Assembly (NCBI GenBank): GCA_963204835.1
Contig: CAUJHJ010000027.1
Span: 1-49,090 of the forward strand
Source: Pseudomonadota bacterium
Lineage (GTDB): Bacteria > Pseudomonadota > Gammaproteobacteria > Steroidobacterales > Steroidobacteraceae
DNA: 49,090 bases
Direction: 5' to 3'
The notes under the pieces are model-generated. The model saw only the letters and a program-made list of their open reading frames with translations, ran no database searches and was not told where the DNA came from. A program made the position numbers and the translations under genes. Shown here piece after piece: positions 18,336-28,887 of this stretch (its first letter is position 1; each line of letters opens with the position of its first letter).

Positions 18336-18351
18336 CTGTCACAAACCTGTC
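18336..18351 (-). promoter_or_regulatory. tandem GACAG-N6-GACAG site, receptor side
   Basis: On the minus strand this reads GACAG GTTTGT GACAG, with 11-bp spacing, 101 bp upstream of the TonB receptor start. The 17 plus-strand bases from 18337 (TGTCACAAACCTGTCCC) match the site at 23503 (TGCCACAAACCTGTCGC) at 15 positions, although the two genes are 5 kb apart. Confidence 0.6.
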
Positions 18352-18378
18352 CCATGCGCTGCCTGCAGTCGCACCAGC

Positions 18379-18394
18379 GACAGCATGGCGACAG
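18379..18394 (+). promoter_or_regulatory. tandem GACAG-N6-GACAG site, hydrolase side
   Basis: Two perfect 11-bp direct repeats GCGACAGCATG (18377-18387 and 18388-18398) create GACAG-N6-GACAG on the plus strand, 57 bp before the serine hydrolase start at 18452. It mirrors the site at 18336, so each of the two divergent genes has its own copy in its own direction. Confidence 0.6.
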
Positions 18395-18451
18395 CATGCG
18401 CGCCTAGGTTTCATCGCAGGCACGGAACCACCGGGTCCGGGGAGTTTCGAC

Positions 18452-19996
18452 ATGGCAGCAGAACGGCGCCGCATTTCGCGCCGCGGCTTCACGGGCTGGG
18501 CGCTCGGGACCACGGCCGGGTTGATGGCAAGCCCGTGGATTGGCGCCGGCCCCCTCCCCGGCCGGTCCCCGGGCGACGGCTTGCCGCGCAACCGGCCGGA
18601 AGCACATGGCGTCGACCCGCGGGCCATCCTGGCCTTCCTCGATGAGACCAGGGCCGCCGGCCTCGAGCTCCACAGCTTCATGCTCGCGCGCGGCGGAGAC
18701 GTCATCGCCGAAGGCTGGTGGTCCCCCTATCGGGCGGACCGCGCGCACATGATGCATTCGCTGACGAAGAGCGTGGCGGTCAGCGGAGTTGCGCTGGCGC
18801 TCCAGGAGAATCTGTTCGGGATCGACGACAAGGTCGTGTCCTTCTTCCCGGATGAATTGCCACCGGTGGTCAGCGAGAATCTTGCCGCGATGACGGTACG
18901 CGACCTGCTGACGATGCGAGCCGGTCACGATGCGGAGATTTCGGGCTCGGTCTGGCGCCAGGTCCGGACGAGCTGGGTCACGGAATTCTTCAAGGTCCCC
19001 GTACCGCTGAAGCCCGGCTCCAGGTTCGTCTACTCGAGCGCGGTGAGCTTCATGCTTTCTGCGATCGTCACCAAGGTGACTGGCCAGAAACTGCGTGACT
19101 ACATGGAGCCGCGCTTCTTTGCACCGCTCGGCATTGCCGGCCTCAGCTGGGATGTCGGTCCGGGCGGCATCAATCCGGGCGGCAATGGGCTCACCTGGAA
19201 GACGGCCGATGCACTGAAGCTCGGCATGCTGTATGCGCAGCGGGGGCGCTGGCAAGGCAGTCAGGTCCTGGCGCCCGAGTGGGTTGACGCCGCCACCCGA
19301 CCGCAGGTCGAGGAAGGCGAGTATGGCTACCAGTGGTGGATCGGCCCGAACCGGGCCTACTACGCCCTGGGACTCTTCACCCAGATGTCGATCGTGTTCC
19401 CCGATCACGATGCGGTGCTCGCGGTAACCGCCGCGATAGACGGCAGCGAGCAGTTCACATCGATTGTCTGGAAGCATTTCCCGGCCGCGTTCGGCGCGGG
19501 GAGCGCCCCGCATCATGGGAAGTCCTTCGCCGCACTTGCCAGCCGGGTGAAGACCTTGTCGGTACAACCGCAGCTCGCGACCGGCTCATCGCCTGCTGCG
19601 CGGCGGGTATCCGGCAGGGTGTACCGTGCGACCACCAACGCGGACGGCATCGAGGACTTTACGTTCACCTTCTCCGGCGACCGCTGCCACTTCACGATGC
19701 GTGACGGGCGCGGCACCCACGCGGTGGAGGTCGGTGTGGGCCGATGGGTCGAGGGCCGAACGAGCATGACCGGCAACAAGCTGCACCACCAATACCAGCC
19801 GGATTCGATGCTGGTCGTCGCTGGCGGCCAATGGGTCGCGCCGGACACGTTCGAGATGACCTGGCAGTTCGCCGAGACGGCCTTTCGCGACACGATCACC
19901 TGTCGCTTTTCCGGCGATCACATGAGCTTCGATCGTGGCGTCAACGTGAATTCGGCCGCCCGTTCCCTGCCGACCGTACACGCCACTGCGAGCTGA
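18452..19996 (+). CDS. Tat-exported serine hydrolase, beta-lactamase/esterase fold
   Basis: 514 residues. The N-terminus RRISRRGFTGWALG is a twin-arginine signal, so the protein is exported folded. The class C beta-lactamase/DD-peptidase-like domain (about 45-370) has S103-L-T-K106 (the SxxK nucleophile and base) and Y194-S-S in place of the usual YxN motif; I do not find a clear KTG/HSG triad. A further beta-rich domain occupies about 385-514. Such proteins are mostly esterases or amidases, not beta-lactamases. A GGGGAG Shine-Dalgarno supports the ATG at 18452. It is divergent from the TonB receptor with paired regulatory sites in the 216-bp gap, and is followed closely by two more exported proteins. 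Confidence 0.85.
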   Translation: MAAERRRISRRGFTGWALGTTAGLMASPWIGAGPLPGRSPGDGLPRNRPEAHGVDPRAILAFLDETRAAGLELHSFMLARGGDVIAEGWWSPYRADRAHMMHSLTKSVAVSGVALALQENLFGIDDKVVSFFPDELPPVVSENLAAMTVRDLLTMRAGHDAEISGSVWRQVRTSWVTEFFKVPVPLKPGSRFVYSSAVSFMLSAIVTKVTGQKLRDYMEPRFFAPLGIAGLSWDVGPGGINPGGNGLTWKTADALKLGMLYAQRGRWQGSQVLAPEWVDAATRPQVEEGEYGYQWWIGPNRAYYALGLFTQMSIVFPDHDAVLAVTAAIDGSEQFTSIVWKHFPAAFGAGSAPHHGKSFAALASRVKTLSVQPQLATGSSPAARRVSGRVYRATTNADGIEDFTFTFSGDRCHFTMRDGRGTHAVEVGVGRWVEGRTSMTGNKLHHQYQPDSMLVVAGGQWVAPDTFEMTWQFAETAFRDTITCRFSGDHMSFDRGVNVNSAARSLPTVHATAS

Positions 19997-20010
19997 GGAG
20001 TCACTGCAAC

Positions 20011-20799
20011 ATGATCGGAAGGTCCATGGTCGCGGCCCGCTACCGGCCCCTGGCGTCGCTTGCCGCACTTGCCTTGCTGGCCTGCACCCTCCCCACACCG
20101 GGCCGTGCGGAAGGCGGACCCCGCAGCCTGCTCATCACGTATCGCAGCACGCCTGCCAACCGGCCGGCGTTCCGCCAGTACCTGCAAGGACCCGCAAGCA
20201 CCCGGCTCACGGCGCTGAAGAAGTCGGGGAAGATCGCGGACTACCAGTTCCTCTTCAACTGGTACAACGACACGCTGACGTGGGACGCCATGGCGATCGT
20301 CCAGTTCAAGGACTACGCCGACGTTGCGTTCTGGAACCAGCTCGAGCAGACCTCACCCGGGGGACTGGACGCCCGCGGCCTCGCCCTCGGCCAACCGGTC
20401 ATCACCGTCTCGGCCGACCTGCAATGGGAAGCGGGTGACTCCATTGCCGCGGGCAGTGGGCGGGTTTTCTACGTCATCCCCTACGAGTATCGCGAACGGG
20501 CGGAGTACACGGGCTATGTCGACGGCTACGTGATCCCGCAGCTGAAGGGCTGGATGCAGGAAGGCATCCTGTCACGCTACCGGATCTTCATGAACCGCTA
20601 TCCGGTCGGCGCGTCCTGGGACGCGCTGTTCGTGTACGAGTACAGGGACATCGAATCGTTTGGCCAGCGGGAACCGGTCATGGCGAAAGTACGCGGCACA
20701 CTGCGCGGGAGTCCGCAATGGGCGGCGCTGAGTGCCGCCAAGCAGCAGATCCGGAGCGAAAGCGAGAACGTGATCGCCGACGATTTGCCGCCCCGTTGA
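20011..20799 (+). CDS. exported protein with two repeated ferredoxin-like domains, unknown function
   Basis: 262 residues from the ATG at 20011, preceded by GAGGAG. A signal peptide ends near GRAEG; the segment LLAC could also act as a weak lipobox. The mature protein is an internal duplication. In the first half (about 38-115), LITYRSTP, then a helix, FNWYNDTLTWDAMAIVQFKD. In the second half (about 150-230), FYVIPYEYR, then a helix, MNRYPVGASWDALFVYEYRD. The shared pattern (strand, long helix, strand, WDA-hydrophobic strand, YxD) suggests a pseudo-dimeric alpha/beta barrel like those of ABM or DUF1330-type proteins. I do not recognise the family. It lies between two exported hydrolase genes and is probably co-transcribed with them. 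Confidence 0.75.
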   Translation: MIGRSMVAARYRPLASLAALALLACTLPTPGRAEGGPRSLLITYRSTPANRPAFRQYLQGPASTRLTALKKSGKIADYQFLFNWYNDTLTWDAMAIVQFKDYADVAFWNQLEQTSPGGLDARGLALGQPVITVSADLQWEAGDSIAAGSGRVFYVIPYEYRERAEYTGYVDGYVIPQLKGWMQEGILSRYRIFMNRYPVGASWDALFVYEYRDIESFGQREPVMAKVRGTLRGSPQWAALSAAKQQIRSESENVIADDLPPR

Positions 20800-20801
20800 C
20801 C

Positions 20802-22433
20802 ATGACAGGTCGTGCTCGCGGCCTGACACGAATCGTGCTGCTGGCGGCAAGCGCAGCACTTGCCGATGACACTTCGATCGAGCGCTTCCCTGCGCCGGAT
20901 TGCACCGCCCCTGTGGGATACGATCGGGACATGACCCTGCCGGGCTATTGGCTCCCAGACAGGCGGGGCATGCGAGTCTGCGTGCCGTTCACGACTGTGG
21001 GTGTCCGTCCGCCGCAAGGCTACCGCGGCGACTTTTACGTCGATGAATTCTCGGAAGAAAGGCTGCGGGCGCGCTGGCTCGAGTGCAAGTGGGACAAGGC
21101 ATGCGCGACCCGCGTGGGCCGGGTCGTGAGCCGCCGCCTGCCTCCGAACCGCGAGCAGCGCATCAGCGATCCGCATGATCGATACCTGCTCGGCAAGATC
21201 AACGAGACGCCGAACCTCGACCTGCGCGCGATCCGCCGGCCGGGTTTCTTTGCGCGCGCTCCTTACCGGGAGGCCATCGCGGCCCTGGATGGCGCCACCA
21301 GCATTGTGGAGTTCACCGCGCCGGCTGAGGCCTACGAGCGGGCACTGGGCATGCGGCAGCCGGTCAAGCTGCGTGGCTGGTATTTGCGCGGTCGCGGGGT
21401 CGCCGGCAAGGACGGCGAGCGCCGCCGCGCACTGATCGTGATGAGCGGCGGCGGCGGCACGCGGCTCGCAGCCATCGACGACCCGTCGGACGCGCTCTAT
21501 CGCGTGGACCCCGTCACGGGCAAGACGTCCATCAACTCGTTTCCCAATGCCACGACAGGATCACCCGGGCAGGCTGGCTGGCGCGCCATCATCGCGATGT
21601 ACAACGAGGCTGGTTTCGATGTGCTCGCCTACGACCGGCGAGGCGTCGGCGTTTCGGGCGGCTTCAGCGATACCAACACGCTGCAGCAGGGACGCGATCT
21701 GCTTGCAGCCATCGACAGCCTGCGGTCGGGCGCCGGCCTGCGCGTACTCGCCCCGGAGGGCGTGGTTTACGGCGGCGTGCCGGCCGCACTGTCGTTGCGG
21801 GGCGAAGCGGGCGAACTGCCCACCCTGCTGCTCGGCAATTCGCGCGGCACCATGGCCAGTGGCTGGGCCATGACGCTGAACTTTCACAGGGATTGCAGCT
21901 ACGACCTGCCGGAGATCGACTGCAAGCCGCCGCATCGCGACCGGTCGATCAAGGGCGCTTTGCTGATTGCAGATTTCACGAGCGGCCCTGGCTTCGTTTC
22001 TTCCATGCCCACGGCCGAAGACGAGAGTCGCGGCCTCGGCAAGGACCGCGGCCTGTTCATCGGAGCGAGCCAGCTCGAGCACCACATCGTGTTCTTTCCC
22101 GGCTCCGCGATCCTCGCCGGAATGCATGCCTGGCCGGCCGCGTTCTTCGCGCGCGGGCTTTGGGACTATGCGGCGAGCCTTGAAGGAACGATCGCCTCCT
22201 ATGACCGCGTGCCCGGCCTCAAGGAGCTCGTCGTCGTGCGCGGCCCGCATCCGTACGAAACCTGGCCGGCAGGTGAAAAGGAACGCGTACGTGCCCGCAT
22301 GCTGGCCTTTGCCCTCGCGCTGGTCCGCGGCGACAACGCGGTACCGGGCGAGCGCCGATGGGCCACCATGAAGGACCTGGTGGCAACGTCGGGCGACGAG
22401 TGGGAACGATCTACGGCGCCCGCGACGCCCTGA
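20802..22433 (+). CDS. exported alpha/beta hydrolase
   Basis: 543 residues from the ATG at 20802, two bases after the previous stop. A signal peptide ends around AALADD. A roughly 170-residue N-terminal region without recognisable motifs (with four Cys that could form disulfides) precedes an alpha/beta-hydrolase core. In the core, RRALIVMSGGGGTRL holds the oxyanion loop, YDRRGVGVSGG the typical strand-turn, and LLLGNSRGTMASG the nucleophile elbow (GNSRG). A late His is likely in VVRGPHPYETW. Substrate unknown. It belongs to the run of exported hydrolases starting at 18452 and is convergent with the hydrolase at 22450. Confidence 0.82.
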   Translation: MTGRARGLTRIVLLAASAALADDTSIERFPAPDCTAPVGYDRDMTLPGYWLPDRRGMRVCVPFTTVGVRPPQGYRGDFYVDEFSEERLRARWLECKWDKACATRVGRVVSRRLPPNREQRISDPHDRYLLGKINETPNLDLRAIRRPGFFARAPYREAIAALDGATSIVEFTAPAEAYERALGMRQPVKLRGWYLRGRGVAGKDGERRRALIVMSGGGGTRLAAIDDPSDALYRVDPVTGKTSINSFPNATTGSPGQAGWRAIIAMYNEAGFDVLAYDRRGVGVSGGFSDTNTLQQGRDLLAAIDSLRSGAGLRVLAPEGVVYGGVPAALSLRGEAGELPTLLLGNSRGTMASGWAMTLNFHRDCSYDLPEIDCKPPHRDRSIKGALLIADFTSGPGFVSSMPTAEDESRGLGKDRGLFIGASQLEHHIVFFPGSAILAGMHAWPAAFFARGLWDYAASLEGTIASYDRVPGLKELVVVRGPHPYETWPAGEKERVRARMLAFALALVRGDNAVPGERRWATMKDLVATSGDEWERSTAPATP

Positions 22434-22449
22434 GTCGAAGCGTGTGCGG

Positions 22450-23490
22450 CTATTTGAGCCAGCGATCAAACCATGCGACAACTCGTCGCAGCGCGTCTTC
22501 ACGCTCCGGGGTGCTGCCTTTCATGAACACATGCCCGCCCGGAGCGTCGTCGTAGATCTTCGCCTCATAGGTCTTGCCATTGGCCTTCAGCGCATCGATC
22601 AGGCGGCCAGTGTGAAGCGAATACGGCACGATCTTGTCGCCGGTGGTCGCGAGCACCAGTACAGGCGCCTCGATTTTTTCGACGAAGTTGATGGGCGAGA
22701 CGTTGATATAGGCGGGAAGATTCTCGTGCGGCAGCTTGCCCTTGAAGCCGGGATTGGACTCGGCCACCTCCTTGCGCCGATAGTCGGGCTTATATGACAT
22801 GTAGGCCACGAAATCGGTGAGCCCCACGATGTCCACTGCGGCCTTGAACTGCTTCGGCGCCCGCTCGATGGCGAGCAGGGTCACCATGCCGCCGCGACTC
22901 TGGCCGAGGACACCGATACGCGCCGGATCAACGTCGGGACGGGCCGCCGCATACCGGCCTGCGGCAAGGACATCCGCCACATCGGTGTTGCCGTAATCGT
23001 TCTGGTAAATGGCATCGCCGTAGCCGCGGCTGCCGCGATACTCCGGGAAAAGGACGACGTAACCCGCATCCACGACCGCCTCGACCAGCGGGAACCACGA
23101 CGGCTCGAGCCGCTCATGGAATCCGCCGTGCACCATCACAACCGCAGCCCGCCGCCCGCTCGTTGCGGCCTTGATCGGCGTGAAAACATGCGTCGGGATC
23201 AGCTCGCCGTCACTGTTGATGTATTCGGTTTCCAGCCGGATCCGGTCCGCATGGTCCAGACGGAACTGCGTCAGGATAGCCAGCTGCTGCGTGACGTAGA
23301 TTTCCTGCTGGAGATGTTTCAGCAACGCCGCGGGATCATCCGTTGTCGTGTTGGTGAAGCTGTCGAGGGCGCCTTCCCTGCCGTCGGAACTGCGCCCGAA
23401 AGCATTGGGGGCGCCGCGGCCGCCCTCCGACCCGGCGCTGGTACCAGGCATGGTGGCGAGCAACATGAGCAATGCAACAGTGGCGCGCAT
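22450..23490 (-). CDS. exported S9-type alpha/beta hydrolase
   Basis: 346 residues from the ATG at 23490 with a signal peptide (about 1-20, ending TSAGS). The catalytic domain is of the prolyl oligopeptidase/dipeptidyl-peptidase type: VVMVHGGFHERL (oxyanion hole), FPEYRGSRGYGD, nucleophile elbow LGQSRGGMVT, an Asp in ATTGDKIVPY and a His in GGHVFMKG. Unlike full S9 peptidases it has no beta-propeller, so acyl-ester or small-peptide substrates are likely. A -10 like hexamer (TATCGT, 23496-23501) lies five bases before the ATG, and three 11-bp-spaced operator heptamers abut it, so initiation at this promoter looks directly controlled. Confidence 0.85.
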   Translation of the reverse strand: MRATVALLMLLATMPGTSAGSEGGRGAPNAFGRSSDGREGALDSFTNTTTDDPAALLKHLQQEIYVTQQLAILTQFRLDHADRIRLETEYINSDGELIPTHVFTPIKAATSGRRAAVVMVHGGFHERLEPSWFPLVEAVVDAGYVVLFPEYRGSRGYGDAIYQNDYGNTDVADVLAAGRYAAARPDVDPARIGVLGQSRGGMVTLLAIERAPKQFKAAVDIVGLTDFVAYMSYKPDYRRKEVAESNPGFKGKLPHENLPAYINVSPINFVEKIEAPVLVLATTGDKIVPYSLHTGRLIDALKANGKTYEAKIYDDAPGGHVFMKGSTPEREDALRRVVAWFDRWLK

Positions 23491-23501
23491 GCCAAACGAT
23501 A

Positions 23502-23530
23502 TTGCCACAAACCTGTCGCAGCGCTGTCGC
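23502..23530 (-). promoter_or_regulatory. triple 11-bp-spaced GACAG-type operator array
   Basis: On the minus strand the heptamers are GCGACAG, GCGACAG and GTGGCAA, each starting 11 bp after the previous one; the last abuts the -10 hexamer TATCGT of the S9 hydrolase gene. The array covers the position of the -35 element. Seventeen bases are shared, with two differences, with the site before the TonB receptor gene. Confidence 0.6.
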
Positions 23531-23555
23531 AGCGGATGGCGGCGCGCCCGCCTGG

Positions 23556-24979
<1,424 letters not shown>

Positions 24980-24983
<4 letters not shown>

Positions 24984-27900
24984 TGTTCCGCCAGTGAAAG
25001 GAGCGTCGCATTGCCACCCACCGCCACCGTATTGACCGTGACGGTCTGCTCGGTGGCGAAACGGTGCAGGTAGTGTGGTCCGCCCGCCTTCGGCCCGGTC
25101 CCCGAGAGGCCACAGCCGCCAAAGGGCTGCACGCCGACGACCGCGCCGATCATGTTGCGGTTCACGTAGACATTGCCGACACGCGCGCGCCGCGCGATGC
25201 GCCGCGCGAGGCTGTCGATGCGCGTCTGCACGCCGAGGGTCAGGCCGTAGCCGCGGTCATTCACGGCATCGACCACTTCGTCGAGCTTCGCCGCCTCGTA
25301 GCGCACCACGTGCACGATGGGCCCGAACACTTCGCGCTCGAGCTCGGCGATGCTGCCGATCTCGACCGCGAGCGGCGCGAAGTAGCGGCCCGCCGCCGCA
25401 CCGGCATGCAGTCGCGCGCGGTGCGACCAGCGGGCACCCGCGGTGACCTTGGCCGCATGCGCCTCGAGCACCGCGAGGGCCTCGCGGTCGATCACCGGAC
25501 CGACGTCGGTGGCGAGCAGGGCGGGGTCACCCAGCACGAGTTCGTCCATGTAGCCTGCAAGCAGCTCCAGGACGCGGGGCGCGACCTCTTCCTGCACGAT
25601 CAGCAGGCGCAGCGCCGAGCAGCGCTGCCCGGCGCTGTTGAAGCCCGATGCCACGGCATCGAGCACCACCTGTTCGGCGAGCGCCGAACTGTCGACGATC
25701 ATGGCGTTCAGGCCGCCGGTCTCGGCGATCAGGGTGCCGATCGCCCCACTGCGCGCCGCCAGCGAGCGCTCGATGATGCGCGCGGTGTCGGTCGAGCCCG
25801 TGAAGCAGATGCCGGCGACATCTTCGCTGCGCGACATTGCCGCGCCAACCACCGAGCCATGGCCCGGCAGGAAATGCAGCACTTCGCGCGGCACGCCGGC
25901 CTGGTGCAGCAACTCGACCACGCGCGCTGCGCAGAACGGCGTCTGCTCCGCGGGTTTGGCGAGCACGGCGTTGCCCGAGGCGAGTGCCGCGCACACCTGC
26001 CCGGTGAAGATCGCCACCGGGAAATTCCAGGGGCTGATGCAGCCGAACACGCCACGGCCACGCAGGCGCAGCGCATTGCGCTCGCCCGTCGGGCCCGGCA
26101 GCACGACCTCACCCTCGAACTCGCAGCGCGCCCGTTGCGCGTAGTAGCGCAGGAAGTCCTCGGCCTCGCGCACTTCCGCAATGCCGTCGGGGATCGATTT
26201 GCCCGCTTCACGGATGCAGCGCGCGACGAGCCCCGGGCGGTCCTCGGCCATGAGGTCCGCCGCGCGCTCGAGGATCGCCGCCCGCGCCGCGCCGCCAAGG
26301 GCGTCCCAGCCGGGCTGCGCGGCGCGCGCGGCCGCGGCGGCCCGCGCGACGGTGTCTGCCGTGGTGTGCGCCACCGTCCCCACGACCTCGGATTCGTTCG
26401 CCGGATTGACGAGCGTGAGCTTGTCGGCGAGCTCGACCGCGGTCGTGGTCAGCGGCTCCGCGCGCCAGTGCTCGGCCTGGCTACGCGCGCAGGCGCCGTG
26501 CAGCGCCGCCACTTCGGCGCCGTCGGCCAGGTTGGCACCGAGGGAGTTGCGCCGCTCGGCGCCGAACAGGTCGGGCGGCAGCGGTATGCGTGGGTGCGCC
26601 ACCTGGGTGGCGGCATCGACATCCGCCACCGGATCGGCGACGACCGATTCCGGCGGCAGGCTCGCGTCTACCAGCCGGTTCACGAACGACGTATTGGCGC
26701 CGTTCTCGAGCAGCCGGCGCACGAGATAGGGCAGCAGGTCGGCGTGCGCACCGACCGGCGCGTACACGCGGCAGGGGAAGTCTCCCCACTCGCCGCCGAC
26801 GACGTGCGCATAGAGCTCCTCGCCCATGCCGTGCAGGCGCTGGAACTCGAACGGCGCGCCCACCGAGGTGAAGTACTCCGCCACCCAGGCGACGGTATGT
26901 GCATTGTGGGTGGCGAGCTGCGCATGGATCGCACCCTTCGCCGCCGCCAGGCGCCGCGCACAAGCGAGATAGGCGACGTCGGTGTTCGCCTTGCGCGTAT
27001 AGACGGGATACGAGGTCAGGCCACGCTCCTGCGCGCGCTTCACCTCGCTGTCCCAATACGCGCCCTTGACGAGCCGCACGCAGATCCGCCGGGAGAGCGC
27101 GCCGGCGCGGTCCGCGAGCCAGTCGATCACCTTCGGCGCCCTCTTCTGGTAGGCCTGCACCGCGAGCCCGAAGCCGTCGTAGCCGCGCGTGACGTCGTCC
27201 ATGAGCACCCTGTCGATCAACTCGAGCGACAGCTCGAGCCGCTCGGCCTCCTCGGCGTCTACCGTGAGGCCGATGCCCGCGTCCCGCGCAAGGCGCGTCA
27301 GCTCGAGCAGGCGCGGGGCGAGTTCGGCGAGCACGCGCTCGCGCTGCGCAAATTCGTAGCGCGGGTGCAGCGCCGAGAGCTTGACCGAGATGCTGTGCTC
27401 CGTCTCCACCCCGCCACCGGCAGTTCCCTGCGCACGGCGCGATGGAATCTCGCCGATCGCGCCGCGATACTTGTCGAAGTAGCGATCGGCATCCGCCGCG
27501 GTGAGCGCGGCCTCGCCGAGCATGTCGAAGGAGTAGCGATAAGCGCGCTCGCGCTTGCCCCCCGCGCGCGACAGCGCCTCGGCCACGGTGCGTCCCATGA
27601 CGAACTGGTGACCGAGGATCTTCATCGACTGGCGCAATGCGGCCCGTGCGACCGGCTCGCCGATGCGGCCCGCGAGCCGCCCGAACCAGTTGCGCGCCGA
27701 ACCGATCGCCTCCGTTTCTACCTGCACGACGCGCCCGGTCAGCATCAGGCCCCAGGTCGAGGCGTTGACGAACAGCGATTCGCTGTCGCCGAGGTGGTCG
27801 GCCCAGTCGCCCGCGCTGATCTTGTCGGCGATCAGCCGGTCGGCGGTCTCGGCATCCGGAATCCGCAGCAGCGCTTCGGCGAGGCACATCAGGATCACGC

Positions 27901-28120
27901 CCTCGCGGGAGGCGAGGCTGTACTCGCGCAGGAAGGCGTCGAGCGAGCTGCCGCTGCCCTTGTCCGCGCGCACCCGGCCGACGAGGTCGAGCGCCCGCGC
28001 GGCGATCCGTGCACGCGTGGCCGGATCGAGCCGCGCCTCACCGGCAAGCGCGCGTACGAGCGGCTCCTCGGGCGCAAGCCAGGTGGAATTGATGACCATC
28101 CCGATGCCCGATGTCCGCAT
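24980..28120 (-). CDS. putA: bifunctional proline dehydrogenase / glutamate semialdehyde dehydrogenase PutA
   Basis: 1046 residues. The FAD-dependent proline dehydrogenase half occupies about 70-480 ([41 protein letters not shown]). The aldehyde dehydrogenase half occupies about 530-1010 ([24 protein letters not shown], and catalytic C834 in [10 protein letters not shown]). It oxidises proline to glutamate with channelling of the intermediate. The protein lacks the N-terminal ribbon-helix-helix domain of trifunctional PutA (and any long C-terminal domain), so it should not be its own repressor. A second start at Met8 is possible. It is followed by sdaA with a four-base overlap. Confidence 0.96.
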
Positions 28121-28144
28121 GCGCGTGTCTTCCCTGGATTGGCG

Positions 28145-28870
28145 TCAGAAGCTGTAGCTGAGGTTCACCGTCATCAGCGTGTCGGTCGACTCGAGCCCCG
28201 GCGGTGGGTCCGAGTTGTAACGCACGCCGTAGCCGAGCGACAGGCCGAAACGCTCGCTCATCTTCACCTCGAGTGCAAGGTCGTTGCCGGCAAAGGTATT
28301 GGTCGACCCGGCTTCCACGATCAGTTTGTCGGTGAGCTTCGTGTTCGCGGTGAGCCGGCGCTCGAACCCGAGGTCGCCGCGATAGACGAGTTCATCTTCC
28401 TTCTCGCGGGTGAGGCGGTCCTGCGACTGCCGGTAGCCGATACCGGCCTGGCCGTAGAACTTCGTGGCTTCGCTGTCGATGAACCGGTAGCCGATACCGC
28501 TCGTCAGGGAAGCCTGGTAGTCGAAGCCGCTGAACTCGTCGCGCTCGTAGCGCAGGCCGCCGAACCAGTAGGCCCGCGGCGTGATCTTGTAGTCCGATTG
28601 CCAGCGTGCCTCGTAGCGCTCGGCGGATGCCTCGAGCTCGTTCGTCACGCTGTTTTCGCTCTCGGCGTAGAGCGCCGCGAGGTATGCCGAGTGTTTCCAC
28701 TGGTCGAGCTCGTTCGCCATGTCGAGCTTGCCGTTGGCGGTCGTGGTCTCGGTATTGCCGCGCGCGAACACCACGCCCGCCTCCACCTTGCCCTTCCAGT
28801 CCGCGAGCGCTGGCGCGGACGCGGACGCCGCGAGCGCCACGAGGGATGAAGCCGTCAATGCATTTTTCAT
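28145..28870 (-). CDS. DUF481-family outer-membrane beta-barrel protein
   Basis: 241 residues from the ATG at 28870. A signal peptide (about 1-23, ending ALA) is followed by WKGKVEAGVVFARGNTETTT, the typical DUF481 (YdiY, salt-induced outer membrane protein) opening. Alternating-strand segments with many aromatic residues follow, ending in TVNLSYSF with C-terminal Phe. Function in the family is unclear. It precedes putA by 24 bp on the same strand. A perfect TATAAT (28877-28882) six bases before the ATG indicates its own, leaderless, promoter. Confidence 0.88.
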   Translation of the reverse strand: MKNALTASSLVALAASASAPALADWKGKVEAGVVFARGNTETTTANGKLDMANELDQWKHSAYLAALYAESENSVTNELEASAERYEARWQSDYKITPRAYWFGGLRYERDEFSGFDYQASLTSGIGYRFIDSEATKFYGQAGIGYRQSQDRLTREKEDELVYRGDLGFERRLTANTKLTDKLIVEAGSTNTFAGNDLALEVKMSERFGLSLGYGVRYNSDPPPGLESTDTLMTVNLSYSF

Positions 28871-28876
28871 CCGTGA

Positions 28877-28882
28877 ATTATA
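28877..28882 (-). promoter_or_regulatory. -10 element TATAAT, leaderless promoter of the DUF481 gene
   Basis: Perfect consensus -10 hexamer on the minus strand, separated from the ATG by exactly six bases (TCACGG), with no Shine-Dalgarno. The predicted +1 is the A of the start codon. Confidence 0.6.
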
Positions 28883-28887
28883 AGCGA

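Noticed and set aside
18336..18353. Classical PhoB box before the TonB receptor
   Set aside because: The similarity is good (15 of 18 bases), but in the same cluster the equivalent sites at 11882 and 23513 point away from the genes they precede and no -10 lies at the usual distance. I keep the site as an OmpR-family operator without naming PhoB as its binder.
18236..18451. Fur box upstream of the TonB receptor
   Set aside because: I looked for an AT-rich GATAATGATAATCATTATC-like sequence on both strands and found none in the 216-bp gap.
25064..28849. A 1261-residue open frame on the plus strand across putA and its neighbour
   Set aside because: It runs antisense to putA, whose product is recognisable from end to end. 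The antisense translation is Arg/Ala/His-rich without any family motif, as expected from codon bias at high GC.
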